From an uncultured Ruminococcus sp. (GTDB lineage Bacteria > Bacillota > Clostridia > Oscillospirales > Ruminococcaceae), in the NCBI GenBank assembly GCA_910577575.1, contig CAJTOG010000010.1, positions 1 to 45,270 of the forward strand: 45,270 bases of DNA, written 5' to 3'. How positions within the stretch are numbered: position 1 is the first letter of the stretch; each line of letters begins with the position of its first letter. Below are positions 25,332 to 34,224 of the stretch, one piece after another. The notes under the pieces were generated by a model, which was not told the DNA's origin, ran no database searches, and saw only the letters and a program-made list of their open reading frames with translations. The position numbers and the translations under genes are program-made.

Positions 25332-27377
25332 ATGAAGCGAAAAATGATTGGAGCGTCAGCAGCTTATATGTCGGGACTGTTTTTCGCTTCATTTTTTATA
25401 AACAAATCAGGCATAATAATACTTCCGATAATTGCTGTAATACTGTATTTAATCGGCAGGGAAAGAAAATTCAGCCGTTTTGATTTCTATATCATTATAT
25501 TTTCTTTCCTCACAGCTTTTACGGTAAGTACATCATACACTCTTAATTATTATTTTAAAATAACCGAATATACAGGAAGAAACTGTTGCTTTTCAGGTAA
25601 AATTACAGATTATGAAATATATGACGGTGACAAGGCTTCTTATGTACTTAAAGGTAAAATAAACGGTACTCAGAAAGCAAAAATCAGCATATATACTGTT
25701 GAGCTTGATGCAGAATATGGTGATATTGTTAATATTGAAAATTGTACTTTCAAAGAACCCGAAAATGATTATCTTTTTGATGTGGAAACATGGTATAAAT
25801 CACGCCATATTTTTATACAGGCTGATAAATTTGATGGTATTTCTGTTGAAAATACCGATTCGGCAAATTTGAAGAATATGCTTGCCTTGTTCCGTAAAGA
25901 TATGATAAGTAAAATACAGCTTGCTGTCGGAGAAGAAACAGGTGGATTTCTTGCAGGTATGATTTTCGGTGAAAAGAAGTATATTGATGATAATATGGAA
26001 AATTCGCTTTATCGTATTGGAATAGGTCATATTCTTGCAGTTTCGGGACTTCATATTTCAATAATTTCTTTTCTTGCAATGATACTTATGAAAAAGCTGA
26101 AAGTCAATAAATTTATCAGATTTGGTATACTTAATGTACTTTTTATCCTGATGATAATTATTACTGATTATCCTATATCAGCAATAAGAGCTGTATTAAT
26201 GCTTGATATTATGTACTCCGCACCGCTTTTCAGACAACAGAATGATTCCCTTAATTCTATTGCTGTTGCCGCACTGATAATCAGTATTTCCGACCCTTAT
26301 TCAGTTTACAGCAGTGGATTTATCCTGTCTCTTTCCGGTACTTTCGGTATAGCTGTTTTCGGAACTTTCATGACGGAAAAAATGCCTCAAGAAACAATAT
26401 TGCAAAAGTTTCTTGTGAAATTTACAGTCGGAATATGCACTGCTTTTTCAGTAATGCCAATAAGTATGTATTATTTTGATGAAACATCAATTATTTCACC
26501 GTTTACAAATATTTTGCTTTTGCCATTGTGTTCGGCAGCTATGGTTTTTGGTCTGATTTACGTTATAACAGGCGGGCTTGTTACAGCGTTTCTTTATCCG
26601 GCAAAAATGTTGATTAAATCTGTAATATATTTATCAGATAAATTTTCAGAAATTGATTTTATAACTATTCCACGTATGAATGGACTTATTCCAGCACTTT
26701 TTGTACTTGCAGGTGCTGTTACTGTATGCTTGTTCCTTTTTATCGGCAGAAAACGTGTGGTTTCGCTTTCTATAGCTGTATCAATGATATTATGTTCTTT
26801 TACTATGATTGCTCTTGATAAAGCAAGGAAAAATGACATGATTATTGCTGTACTCGGTAAAGGAAATAATGCATCTGTTGTTATATCATATGACGGAAAG
26901 ACTGATATTATAGATTTAAGCGGTCATTACCGTTCGGCTGAGTATGTTAAGAAATATCTTTCCGAAAACGGCATAAGCCATATTAATATGCTTATTCTTA
27001 CGAAAAAATCAGCCTCGCAGGATTTGAATTATGAAACTGCACTCGGTTTTTCTAAAATAAACAGGCGTTTTGCAGTGAATGATATTCAGATTTATTCCGA
27101 CAGGCTTGAGCTTCTGGGGAACTCTCGTTTTTCTATGGATTCAGGCAGTTATATTATAGAATATGACAGTAATGTTCTGAAATTTATTTATCATGATTCT
27201 GTAGTTTTAATTTCTCCTGCAAAGGATAATAAGTATTCCGAAGGACTTTCTGTATATTATGGGAATATCACAAAGACTACTGAAATTTATGATACAGGTA
27301 TTTATCTTGATGAAGGTATAAATAATTTTGAGATAATTGTTTATGATGACGGAAAATATAAAATAAGGAGAATGTAA
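25332..27377 (+). CDS. comEC: ComEC/Rec2-like membrane protein with degenerate C-terminal domain
   Basis: ComEC forms the DNA-import channel in transformable bacteria. The N-terminal membrane helices and the small soluble domain (about residues 65-170) are followed by the Competence domain, with GHILAVSGLHISIISF, its best-known motif, near residues 231-246. Many more helices extend to about residue 500. The C-terminal part sits where a metallo-beta-lactamase-like domain usually lies, but the metal-binding HxHxDH is missing: LILTKKSASQDLNY stands in its place. No other competence gene is nearby. It overlaps holA by one base. At 681 residues it is shorter than the Bacillus protein. Confidence 0.85.
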   Translation: MKRKMIGASAAYMSGLFFASFFINKSGIIILPIIAVILYLIGRERKFSRFDFYIIIFSFLTAFTVSTSYTLNYYFKITEYTGRNCCFSGKITDYEIYDGDKASYVLKGKINGTQKAKISIYTVELDAEYGDIVNIENCTFKEPENDYLFDVETWYKSRHIFIQADKFDGISVENTDSANLKNMLALFRKDMISKIQLAVGEETGGFLAGMIFGEKKYIDDNMENSLYRIGIGHILAVSGLHISIISFLAMILMKKLKVNKFIRFGILNVLFILMIIITDYPISAIRAVLMLDIMYSAPLFRQQNDSLNSIAVAALIISISDPYSVYSSGFILSLSGTFGIAVFGTFMTEKMPQETILQKFLVKFTVGICTAFSVMPISMYYFDETSIISPFTNILLLPLCSAAMVFGLIYVITGGLVTAFLYPAKMLIKSVIYLSDKFSEIDFITIPRMNGLIPALFVLAGAVTVCLFLFIGRKRVVSLSIAVSMILCSFTMIALDKARKNDMIIAVLGKGNNASVVISYDGKTDIIDLSGHYRSAEYVKKYLSENGISHINMLILTKKSASQDLNYETALGFSKINRRFAVNDIQIYSDRLELLGNSRFSMDSGSYIIEYDSNVLKFIYHDSVVLISPAKDNKYSEGLSVYYGNITKTTEIYDTGIYLDEGINNFEIIVYDDGKYKIRRM

Positions 27378-28468
27378 TGGCAAAAACAGATTCGGAATTA
27401 TTGACTTCTGTTCTGAAAAAGGGTGAATTGAGCAGAATTTATTATATTTTTGGTGCTGATGTTGCAGGCGTTGAGAAAATGACAAAATTGATAATAAAAA
27501 CGGCTGTAGGTGACAATACTGATTTTGCCCTTACTAAATTTAATGGTAAAAAACTTGATTTGTCTGAACTTTCGGATTGTATTCAGCAGTTTCCTATGAT
27601 GGCGGAATATAATTGTATTCTGATAAACGACTATAACTGTGAAAAACCTTATGATGAAATGCGTGGGCGGAGTTCAGATGATGTAACTAAGAAACTTCTT
27701 GATATTCTTAAAAATATTCCCGAACAAACTGTTATAATTTTTAATGTTACAGGCTTTGAAGTGAAGGTTCAGCGTGATTTCAGAAGCGGTCAGAATATAA
27801 TCAAAGATAAAAATAAGAAACTTGCTGACTTTGCAGAAAAAAAAGGCATACTCTGTGAATTCCCATTAAAAACAGCTGATGAACTTGCAAAAATCATTTC
27901 CTTAAAAGTATCATCAGGGGGCGGAATGATTTCATTTGAAAATGCCCATGAACTTGCTGAAATGTGTCTTTGCGATGAGCTTGTTATTGAAAATGAAATT
28001 GAAAAACTCTGTGCTTATGCAAATGGCAGAGAAATCGACAGAACTATGCTTCATGAAATTGTTCATATACAGAATGATACAACTATTTATAATCTTGCAA
28101 ATGCTGTTGCGTCTATGGATACAAAGGCTGCATTTGAAGCTATAAATGAGCTTGATGTTGATAATGACAACAGAGGGGCTGTGCTTTATGCAATTACAAA
28201 TGCTTTTATTGATATGTACCGTGCAGCTTGTGCAAAAAAATCAAATGTGACTATTGAAACGGTTGCATCAGATTTCAATTATGGAAAAAGAACATTTGTT
28301 GTAAAAAATGCTTTTCGTGACAGTTCGAGGATGAGCATCGAAAGATTAAGAGAGTGTATAATTATTCTTTGTGATATAAATGTAAAGCTTAATTCCTCTA
28401 CATTGAGTCCACGTGTTGCAATTGAACAGGCTGTTACAAAAATGCTGGTTACTTTTAAGGGCAGGTGA
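27377..28468 (+). CDS. holA: DNA polymerase III subunit delta
   Basis: The delta subunit of the clamp loader opens the sliding clamp. This 363-residue protein has the HolA order: an N-terminal ATPase-like domain (IYYIFGAD near residue 20 in place of a Walker motif), a lid domain, and a helical C-terminal collar. IENEIEKLCAYANGREI in the middle is a well-conserved region. It stands after comEC as in most Firmicutes, but the usual neighbour rpsT is absent. The start overlaps the comEC stop as TAATG. Confidence 0.92.
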   Translation: MAKTDSELLTSVLKKGELSRIYYIFGADVAGVEKMTKLIIKTAVGDNTDFALTKFNGKKLDLSELSDCIQQFPMMAEYNCILINDYNCEKPYDEMRGRSSDDVTKKLLDILKNIPEQTVIIFNVTGFEVKVQRDFRSGQNIIKDKNKKLADFAEKKGILCEFPLKTADELAKIISLKVSSGGGMISFENAHELAEMCLCDELVIENEIEKLCAYANGREIDRTMLHEIVHIQNDTTIYNLANAVASMDTKAAFEAINELDVDNDNRGAVLYAITNAFIDMYRAACAKKSNVTIETVASDFNYGKRTFVVKNAFRDSSRMSIERLRECIIILCDINVKLNSSTLSPRVAIEQAVTKMLVTFKGR

Positions 28469-28472
28469 TTGA

Positions 28473-29072
28473 ATGATAAAACTTAAAGAAGCTGTAATAG
28501 TTGAAGGAAAATATGACAAAATCAAGCTTTCATCAATTATTGATACTGTTATTATAGTAACAAATGGCTTTGGTATTTTCAAAGATACAGAAAAGCTTGG
28601 ACTTATACGATACTATGCAAAAAAAACAGGTATAATTATTCTGACTGATTCAGACAGTGCGGGTAGAAAGATACGTGGTTATATAAAAAGTGCAATTCAG
28701 GACGGCAGTATAAAAAATGTTCATATTCCTGATGTTTTCGGAAAAGAAAAACGTAAAAAGACTTTATCGGCAGAGGGAAAGCTCGGAGTTGAAGGAATTG
28801 AAGTTAGGATTATTCTTGATGCATTCAAAAAGGCAGGCATTGTTTCATATGAACGCATTTTACCGCCTGATATAACAAAGGTTACTTTGTATGAGCTTGG
28901 TCTGAGTGGTGGAAATAACAGCAGTTTACTGAGAAAAAAGCTCCAAAATTCACTCGGACTGCCTTCACTGCTTTCAGCTTCTGCACTTCTTGAAGTTCTC
29001 AATACTATGATGACAGCGGAAGAACTTGCAGAAAAAGTTAAAAATCTTGAGGAAGAAAACGATGGAATATAG
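28473..29072 (+). CDS. rnmV: Toprim-domain protein, ribonuclease M5-like
   Basis: RNase M5 matures the 5S rRNA precursor in low-GC Gram-positives. The Toprim domain is clear: VEGKYDK carries the catalytic Glu and LTDSDSAGRKIRG the DxD pair. The C-terminal half (about residues 105-199) fits the DUF4093 region that accompanies M5 proteins. It is 199 residues, slightly longer than the Bacillus enzyme. ksgA, the common partner, is not here; instead it sits between holA and the MBOAT gene and overlaps the latter by 11 bases. Orthology to true RNase M5 is likely, not proven. Confidence 0.82.
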   Translation: MIKLKEAVIVEGKYDKIKLSSIIDTVIIVTNGFGIFKDTEKLGLIRYYAKKTGIIILTDSDSAGRKIRGYIKSAIQDGSIKNVHIPDVFGKEKRKKTLSAEGKLGVEGIEVRIILDAFKKAGIVSYERILPPDITKVTLYELGLSGGNNSSLLRKKLQNSLGLPSLLSASALLEVLNTMMTAEELAEKVKNLEEENDGI

Positions 29073-30453
29073 CAGTTTGCTGTTTATATATGGATTTTTT
29101 CCTGTTTCTCTTATACTCTATTATCTTACTCCCCATAAGCTGAAAGATATATCATTGTTTCTGTTAAGTATGGTTTTTGTTGGATTATTCAGTTTGAAAT
29201 ATCTATTGTTTATATTGTTGTATATTATTTGCAATTATATTTTTGCACGTATCACTTATAAATTTAAATGGAAGTCTTCTAAATATGAACGGTTTAAAAA
29301 TATTCCTTTTGTTTTGGGCATCATATTTAATACAGCAGTTCTTTTTTCATTCAGAATGGATTTCTTTGCATTTCTTAATAAGCCTTTCAATTTTCCGGAG
29401 AATTTTTTCCCTGTAGGTATTTCGTTGTTCGTGCTTTCGGCAACCGGTTATCTGATTGACGTTTACAAGGGGAGAATCAAAGCAGAAATAAATTTCATAC
29501 GTTTCGGACTTTTTATTATGATGTTCCCGAAACTTCTTATGGGACCTGTTATAAGTTATGATAATTTTATACGTATAGTGAAAAAGAGAAAAATAACAAT
29601 GAATGAGCTGGGAGCAGGATTAAATATTTTTGTAAAAGGACTGGCTAAAAAGATTATAATTGCTGATACTCTTTTCAGTCTTTATTCAGCAATAAAAAGC
29701 TGTGATATAAAAGATATTTCAACGTTTACTGCGTGGCTCGGAATTGTTTCATATATTCTCTGTCTTTATTTTACACTGTCTGGTATATCAGACATGGGAA
29801 CAGGTATTGCAAGATGTTTTGGATTTCAGTTTCAGCAGGGATTCAATTATCCTTTGTTCAGCAGTAGGATACATTTTTTTGCTGCACGATGGCATATCCA
29901 TATTGTCCATTGGTTCAGAAAATATATTGTGCGTCCGTTCATATCCAGACTAACAAGGCATTATATTAATATTCTGATATATATATTCGTTTGGATTTTT
30001 GTTGGCTTCTGGTATAAATTCAGTTTAAACGGCATAATATGGGGTATTCTTATGGGTGTAGCTATTGCTGTGGAAGATAAGATTAAGAAAGTTAAGATGC
30101 TGAAATCCACAGGAATAATTTACACATTTCTGGTAACAACAGTTTTAGCAGTATTTCTTTCAGAGAACAGTGTTTCTGATTCTCTGCATTATCTTTTTGC
30201 AATGATTGGCGGAAATCGTATTCTGGCAGATTCTCTTACTGCATATCTGTTGAAATCTTATATTATTATTCTGTTGACCGCTATGTATGCGTCAACTGAT
30301 TTATTCAAAAGTACAATAGAACGTTTGTACAGAACACGTTTCAGATGGGTAGTATTTATAATATCTCCTTTGGTTATGATGATGGTTCTTGCTATATGTA
30401 CTGCTCTTATTTCCTATACAGGAAGTTCTGAAATGATTCTTATGCAGTTATAA
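29062..30453 (+). CDS. MBOAT family membrane protein, catalytic His replaced
   Basis: This 463-residue polytopic protein belongs to the MBOAT O-acyltransferases (AlgI/DltB branch), which move acyl groups across the membrane onto cell-surface polymers. Recognisable landmarks include ISDMGTGIARCFGFQF and RWHIHIVHWFRKYI (R276, W277, H278), which aligns with the family RWHISL..WFRDY region. However, where the family has GLWHG with the invariant catalytic His, this protein reads VGFWYKF, with Tyr318 (30013-30015). Either activity is lost or the chemistry differs. The start at 29062 is supported by GAGGAAG upstream and overlaps the RNase M5-like gene. The next gene is the usual DHHW/AlgX-like partner. 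Confidence 0.85.
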   Translation: MEYSSLLFIYGFFPVSLILYYLTPHKLKDISLFLLSMVFVGLFSLKYLLFILLYIICNYIFARITYKFKWKSSKYERFKNIPFVLGIIFNTAVLFSFRMDFFAFLNKPFNFPENFFPVGISLFVLSATGYLIDVYKGRIKAEINFIRFGLFIMMFPKLLMGPVISYDNFIRIVKKRKITMNELGAGLNIFVKGLAKKIIIADTLFSLYSAIKSCDIKDISTFTAWLGIVSYILCLYFTLSGISDMGTGIARCFGFQFQQGFNYPLFSSRIHFFAARWHIHIVHWFRKYIVRPFISRLTRHYINILIYIFVWIFVGFWYKFSLNGIIWGILMGVAIAVEDKIKKVKMLKSTGIIYTFLVTTVLAVFLSENSVSDSLHYLFAMIGGNRILADSLTAYLLKSYIIILLTAMYASTDLFKSTIERLYRTRFRWVVFIISPLVMMMVLAICTALISYTGSSEMILMQL

Positions 30454-30463
30454 GGTGATATAT

Positions 30464-31552
30464 ATGAAGCATTTAAATAAAATTACTGCGGCAGTTTTGA
30501 TGATGTTTATTGCATTTTTTTCACTTTCTACCCTTATGAAAATGAAATCTGCTGAATCCATGAAAATAACATTGCAGAGTTTTATCGATGGAAGTTTTAT
30601 AAATCAGCTTAATACTTTTACTGCTGATTATTTTAAAGCAAGAAATATTCTTATTTCAGTTGAAACACGTATTAAATCGGCAATAGGCGAAAGTCTGGTA
30701 AATGGTGTTTATATTTCAGAAAGCAGGCTTATTAAAGCTAATGTGTCATCAAGAGGAAACACTGATAATTCAGCAGATGTATTGAATGAATTTGCTGAAA
30801 AATATGAAGGAGCAGTTTATCTTGTATCTGTACCCACTTCGTCCGGAGTATATGGGGATATGCTTCCATCTTATCTGCTTGGTAAAACTGAAAAACAGCA
30901 AATTAATTCGTTATATGAAAAACTCAATTCAGGAATAAGGAAAATTGATGCATATAATATTCTTAAGATGCTGAGTGATAATTATATCTATTACAGAAGC
31001 GATACAAAATGGACAAGTTATGGGGCATTCTGTGTGTACAGAACCGTTATTCAAAAGCTTGGATTTATGCCTTTATCTTATGATAAATATTCTATTCAGC
31101 ATGTAACAAACAACTACAGAGGGAATCTTTATTCTGAAACTCAGTATATGGAATCAAATGGAGATTTGCTTGATATTTATGAATATGATGGCGGAGCTGA
31201 AATTAAAAGCTGTATCGGATATGATAATAATGGTATTTCTTTTCATAGCAGTCTTTATGATAAAGAGGCAATAAAATCCGGAGATATGTACAGACTTTAT
31301 CTTGGAAAAAAGTATCCTCTTGTGAAGATTTCCACAGATGTAAATAATGATAAGAAACTTCTTGTTGTGGGTGATGATTTTGCATCATGTTTTATTCCAT
31401 TCCTTACACAACATTACAGTGAAATTGCTTTTATTTCTCCTGAATGCATGGAGAAAAATCTCAGGAGTTTCCTTAATCCCAATGATTACGGACAAACGCT
31501 TTTTCTGCTGGGGATTGATTCGCTGAGCAATAATATTCTTGAAAATTTTTGA
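30464..31552 (+). CDS. DHHW/AlgX-like (SGNH-type) protein lacking catalytic residues
   Basis: DHHW proteins are membrane-anchored, extracytoplasmic SGNH-type partners of MBOAT acyltransferases. An N-terminal membrane helix (about residues 8-26) is followed by the extracellular domain. The signature site, normally DHHWT or DTHWT, reads D180-T-K-W, so the catalytic His is missing. The nucleophile block, normally a GDSF/KDSY motif, reads GDDFASCFIPFL with Asp305 in place of Ser. Overall fit to the family is otherwise clear (NYRGNLYSETQ, TQHYSEIAFI). The ATG at 30464 has AAGGTGAT upstream; an in-frame GTG at 30455 overlaps that site. Length is 362 residues. It probably works with the preceding MBOAT protein. 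Confidence 0.8.
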   Translation: MKHLNKITAAVLMMFIAFFSLSTLMKMKSAESMKITLQSFIDGSFINQLNTFTADYFKARNILISVETRIKSAIGESLVNGVYISESRLIKANVSSRGNTDNSADVLNEFAEKYEGAVYLVSVPTSSGVYGDMLPSYLLGKTEKQQINSLYEKLNSGIRKIDAYNILKMLSDNYIYYRSDTKWTSYGAFCVYRTVIQKLGFMPLSYDKYSIQHVTNNYRGNLYSETQYMESNGDLLDIYEYDGGAEIKSCIGYDNNGISFHSSLYDKEAIKSGDMYRLYLGKKYPLVKISTDVNNDKKLLVVGDDFASCFIPFLTQHYSEIAFISPECMEKNLRSFLNPNDYGQTLFLLGIDSLSNNILENF

Positions 31553-31561
31553 GGTGATTTT

Positions 31562-32314
31562 ATGATAGCTTTAATTACAGGTGCAACATCGGGCATAGGA
31601 AAATGTATTGCTGAAAATCTCAGTAAAAGGGGCTGGGAGCTTATTCTTACGGGCAGAAATGAGAAAATATTAAAAGAACTACAGAAAAAACTTGGCAGAA
31701 CTCAAGTTATTGATGCTGATTTATCCGACAGAAAAGAAGTTTTTAAAGTATATAATTTTTGCAAGAATAAAAACATTGATTTGCTTGTTAATAATGCAGG
31801 TTACGGAATTTTCGGCAAATTTGATGAAACTGATTTGAATGATGAAATTAATATGATAAATGTAAATATAACAGCAGTTCATATCCTTACAAAACTGTTT
31901 CTTCGTGATTTTAAAAGAAAAAATCATGGCAGGATTTTAAATGTTGCATCTTCAGCAGGGTTTATGACAGGTCCATTGCTGTCATCTTATTATGCTTCTA
32001 AAAATTATGTTGTAAGATTGTCGCTTGCTGTTGCAGAGGAATTACGACGTGATAAATCAGATGTTACAATAACACTTCTTTGTCCCGGACCAGTTGACAC
32101 AAATTTTAATAATCGTGCAGGAGTAAGTTTTAGCATTAAACCTGTTTCAGCAGAATATGTGTCTGAATATGCAGTCAGGAAAACACTTTCCGGAAAGCTT
32201 ATTGTAATTCCTGGTCTTATGGTTCGTACAGGCGTTTTTGTGTCACGGTTTATTCCGTATAAATTGCTGTCAGTGATTACTTATGGTATACAGAAACGGA
32301 AAAAAAGTATATGA
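31562..32314 (+). CDS. Short-chain dehydrogenase/reductase
   Basis: This is a classical SDR oxidoreductase of the DltE/YqjQ-like group. The NAD(P)-binding TGATSGIG is at residues 6-13, followed by LVNNAGYG. The catalytic Ser is in VASSAGF and the YxxxK pair in YYASK. The R in LTGRNEK after the second strand suggests NADP preference. It is 250 residues, cytosolic, with GAGGTG before the ATG. The substrate is unknown. It overlaps the following membrane-protein gene by ATGA and follows the DHHW gene by 9 bases. Confidence 0.9.
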   Translation: MIALITGATSGIGKCIAENLSKRGWELILTGRNEKILKELQKKLGRTQVIDADLSDRKEVFKVYNFCKNKNIDLLVNNAGYGIFGKFDETDLNDEINMINVNITAVHILTKLFLRDFKRKNHGRILNVASSAGFMTGPLLSSYYASKNYVVRLSLAVAEELRRDKSDVTITLLCPGPVDTNFNNRAGVSFSIKPVSAEYVSEYAVRKTLSGKLIVIPGLMVRTGVFVSRFIPYKLLSVITYGIQKRKKSI

Positions 32315-32850
32315 GAGATATAAGTTACAGAGTTGCACTTGGCGGAATAGTATCTGCTTTATGTCTTTTATGTATGTTTCTTGCCGGAATCATGCCTGCT
32401 TTTTATCTGGTTCTTCCGATGGCAGCAGGGGTGCTTCTGATGATTATAGCGGAAGAAGTAAGTATAAGCTGGGCATGGCTTACCTATATATCCGTCAGTA
32501 TACTTTCAATGTTTATGACTGCTGATAAGGAAGCGGCACTTGTATTTGTCATGATTTTCGGTCATTTTCCGATACTCCGCCTTTACCTTGAAAAAATAAG
32601 GTTGAAAGGATTGCGTTGGGTTATCAAGATTATAATATTTAATTTATGTGCTGTGGGCTTTTTCTATGTTACTGTTTTTGTATTTGGCATTCAGCAGATG
32701 CTTGATGAAATGAATGACCTTGGAAAATATGGTGCGGTTATACTTCTTGCACTTTGCAATATAATATTTGTTTTATACGATATGAATTTATGGGCGTTCT
32801 ACAGAATTTATTGTATAAAGTTAAAACATAGATTCAAAAGGAAAAAATAA
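32311..32850 (+). CDS. Membrane protein of unknown function, 5-6 helices
   Basis: I do not recognise this 179-residue protein with certainty. It has about five hydrophobic helices, with a basic start (MRDISYRVALGGIVSALC) and a basic tail (KLKHRFKRKK). The N-terminal pattern of Arg followed by a Gly-rich helix recalls substrate-binding S subunits of ECF transporters, but the diagnostic AAxxxA contacts are not clear. The start overlaps the SDR gene by 4 bases and a terminator follows, so it ends a long co-oriented run beginning at alaS. Confidence 0.75.
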   Translation: MRDISYRVALGGIVSALCLLCMFLAGIMPAFYLVLPMAAGVLLMIIAEEVSISWAWLTYISVSILSMFMTADKEAALVFVMIFGHFPILRLYLEKIRLKGLRWVIKIIIFNLCAVGFFYVTVFVFGIQQMLDEMNDLGKYGAVILLALCNIIFVLYDMNLWAFYRIYCIKLKHRFKRKK

Positions 32851-32855
32851 AAAAG

Positions 32856-32891
32856 CTGTTTCACCTTAAATAAGAGTGAAACAGTTTTTTT
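32856..32891 (+). terminator. Rho-independent terminator ending the alaS run
   Basis: CTGTTTCAC (32856-32864) pairs perfectly with GTGAAACAG (32876-32884), with an extra 3-bp CTT/AAG extension and AAAT loop inside. Seven T residues (32885-32891) follow. Confidence 0.93.
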
Positions 32892-32915
32892 ATGTGATTA
32901 TTTAAGAAAAGTCTA

Positions 32916-32949
32916 TTGACTTTCTTTGTGTAAAGTGGTAAACTATAAT
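32916..32949 (+). promoter_or_regulatory. Probable promoter for tyrA
   Basis: TTGACT (32916-32921) is followed 17 bases later by TAAACT (32939-32944), a weak -10; a perfect TATAAT (32944-32949) is present but 22 bases from the -35. Position after a terminator and before an isolated gene supports a promoter here, though which -10 is used is unclear. Confidence 0.5.
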
Positions 32950-32978
32950 AAAGTACATATCGGGAAGGATAATTAAAA

Positions 32979-33830
32979 ATGAAGATACTTGTTGTAGGTC
33001 TCGGACTTATAGGTGGTTCAATCTGTAAAGCTCTTAAAAAATATACATCTCATCTTGTTGTCGGCTGTGATATCAATCATGATATTGAATATTCAGCTTT
33101 GCGTGATGTGGCGATAGACAGGGAATTTAACGGCTCATTTGAAGGATTCGATTTGATTATCATGTCGCTTTTTCCGGAAGCTACAGAAGAATACCTTAAA
33201 AAAAATATTGAGAATTTTGACAAAAATACTCTTATAACTGATGTATGTGGAATTAAAGGCAGTTTTTCAGAACGTGTAAAGAATATGGCTGATAAATATG
33301 GTCTTCGTTATGTAGGTATTCATCCCATGGCAGGCAAGGAGTTCGGAGGTTATCATAACAGCAGTTCAGATTTATTTCAGAAAGCTAATTTTATCATTAC
33401 ACCATTTGAAAACAGCGATGAATCTGATACTGAGCTTCTGAAAAATCTTGCAAAAGAAATAGGAGCAGGAAAAATTATTGTAACTTCTCCTGAAAATCAT
33501 GATAAAATGATTGCATATACTTCTCAGCTTGCCCATGTAGTTTCAAGTGCATATGTAAAAAGTCCGGAACTTAGTCTTGAATGTGGATTCAGCGGTGGAA
33601 GTTTTCAGGATATGACAAGAATTGCTACAATGAATGAACGTATGTGGACGGATTTATTTATGCAGAACCGTGAACATCTTGTGTATGAACTGGATATACT
33701 TATTAAAAATCTTAATGAATACAGTGAAGCTTTACGAAATTCTGATTCAGATAAAATGCTTCAGCTTATTGCAGAGGGCAGACAGCTTAAAGAGGAAAAT
33801 CTCCGTCACCGTCAGGGACAGCCAAATTAA
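32979..33830 (+). CDS. tyrA: Prephenate dehydrogenase
   Basis: TyrA oxidatively decarboxylates prephenate to 4-hydroxyphenylpyruvate in tyrosine synthesis, using NAD. The Rossmann motif VGLGLIGGS is at residues 6-14. The conserved GIHPMAGKEFGGY (near residue 112) and the helical C-terminal dimerisation domain with TRIATMNERMWTDLF are visible. At 283 residues it is a stand-alone dehydrogenase without a fused chorismate mutase or ACT domain. No other aromatic genes are in the window. GGGAAGG precedes the ATG at about 10 bases. Confidence 0.95.
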   Translation: MKILVVGLGLIGGSICKALKKYTSHLVVGCDINHDIEYSALRDVAIDREFNGSFEGFDLIIMSLFPEATEEYLKKNIENFDKNTLITDVCGIKGSFSERVKNMADKYGLRYVGIHPMAGKEFGGYHNSSSDLFQKANFIITPFENSDESDTELLKNLAKEIGAGKIIVTSPENHDKMIAYTSQLAHVVSSAYVKSPELSLECGFSGGSFQDMTRIATMNERMWTDLFMQNREHLVYELDILIKNLNEYSEALRNSDSDKMLQLIAEGRQLKEENLRHRQGQPN

Positions 33831-33842
33831 ATCAGGTAGAGT

Positions 33843-34031
33843 ATGGAACTTATGTTTGAAATTGTTTTTGTTATTGTAATTTTAATTCTGATTACAATAG
33901 TGTCAGATGGATTTTTTCTGAAGTATCATACGCCTGATGATATAAATGAAACTGTAGTATACAGAACTAAACGTTCAATGTTCGGCAGGGAGGCTTGGAT
34001 TTTTATGAATAAAATTTTTAGAAGACTATGA
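33843..34031 (+). CDS. Small single-helix membrane protein, unknown
   Basis: This 62-residue reading frame starts 12 bases after tyrA. Residues 3-23 are strongly hydrophobic (Phe, Val, Ile, Leu), followed by a short soluble tail with KYHTPDDINETVVYRTKR. Only a weak AGG site precedes the ATG. The clean helix plus basic tail supports a real bitopic peptide, but no family is recognised. Confidence 0.4.
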   Translation: MELMFEIVFVIVILILITIVSDGFFLKYHTPDDINETVVYRTKRSMFGREAWIFMNKIFRRL

Positions 34032-34224
34032 CTGACTGGCGGAATTATTGCTTTTGTTTTTTTCTATTGATTTTATATATGCTTAAAGGTGATTAAGTTG
34101 GTTTTTATTCCGGAGTTATTATTTTGATACTTCAAAGTATTTTTCTTATTTTCTCGGTTGTTTATAGTGAAAAACAATTGATTCGTAAATTTTATTATTG
34201 AAAATTTAATTTTAAGATTTTTTA
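34032..34224. other. AT-rich intergenic region, no clear feature
   Basis: This gap lies between the small membrane protein and the convergent LRR gene. It is very AT-rich, with short A/T-only repeats but no convincing terminator on either strand. Confidence 0.5.
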
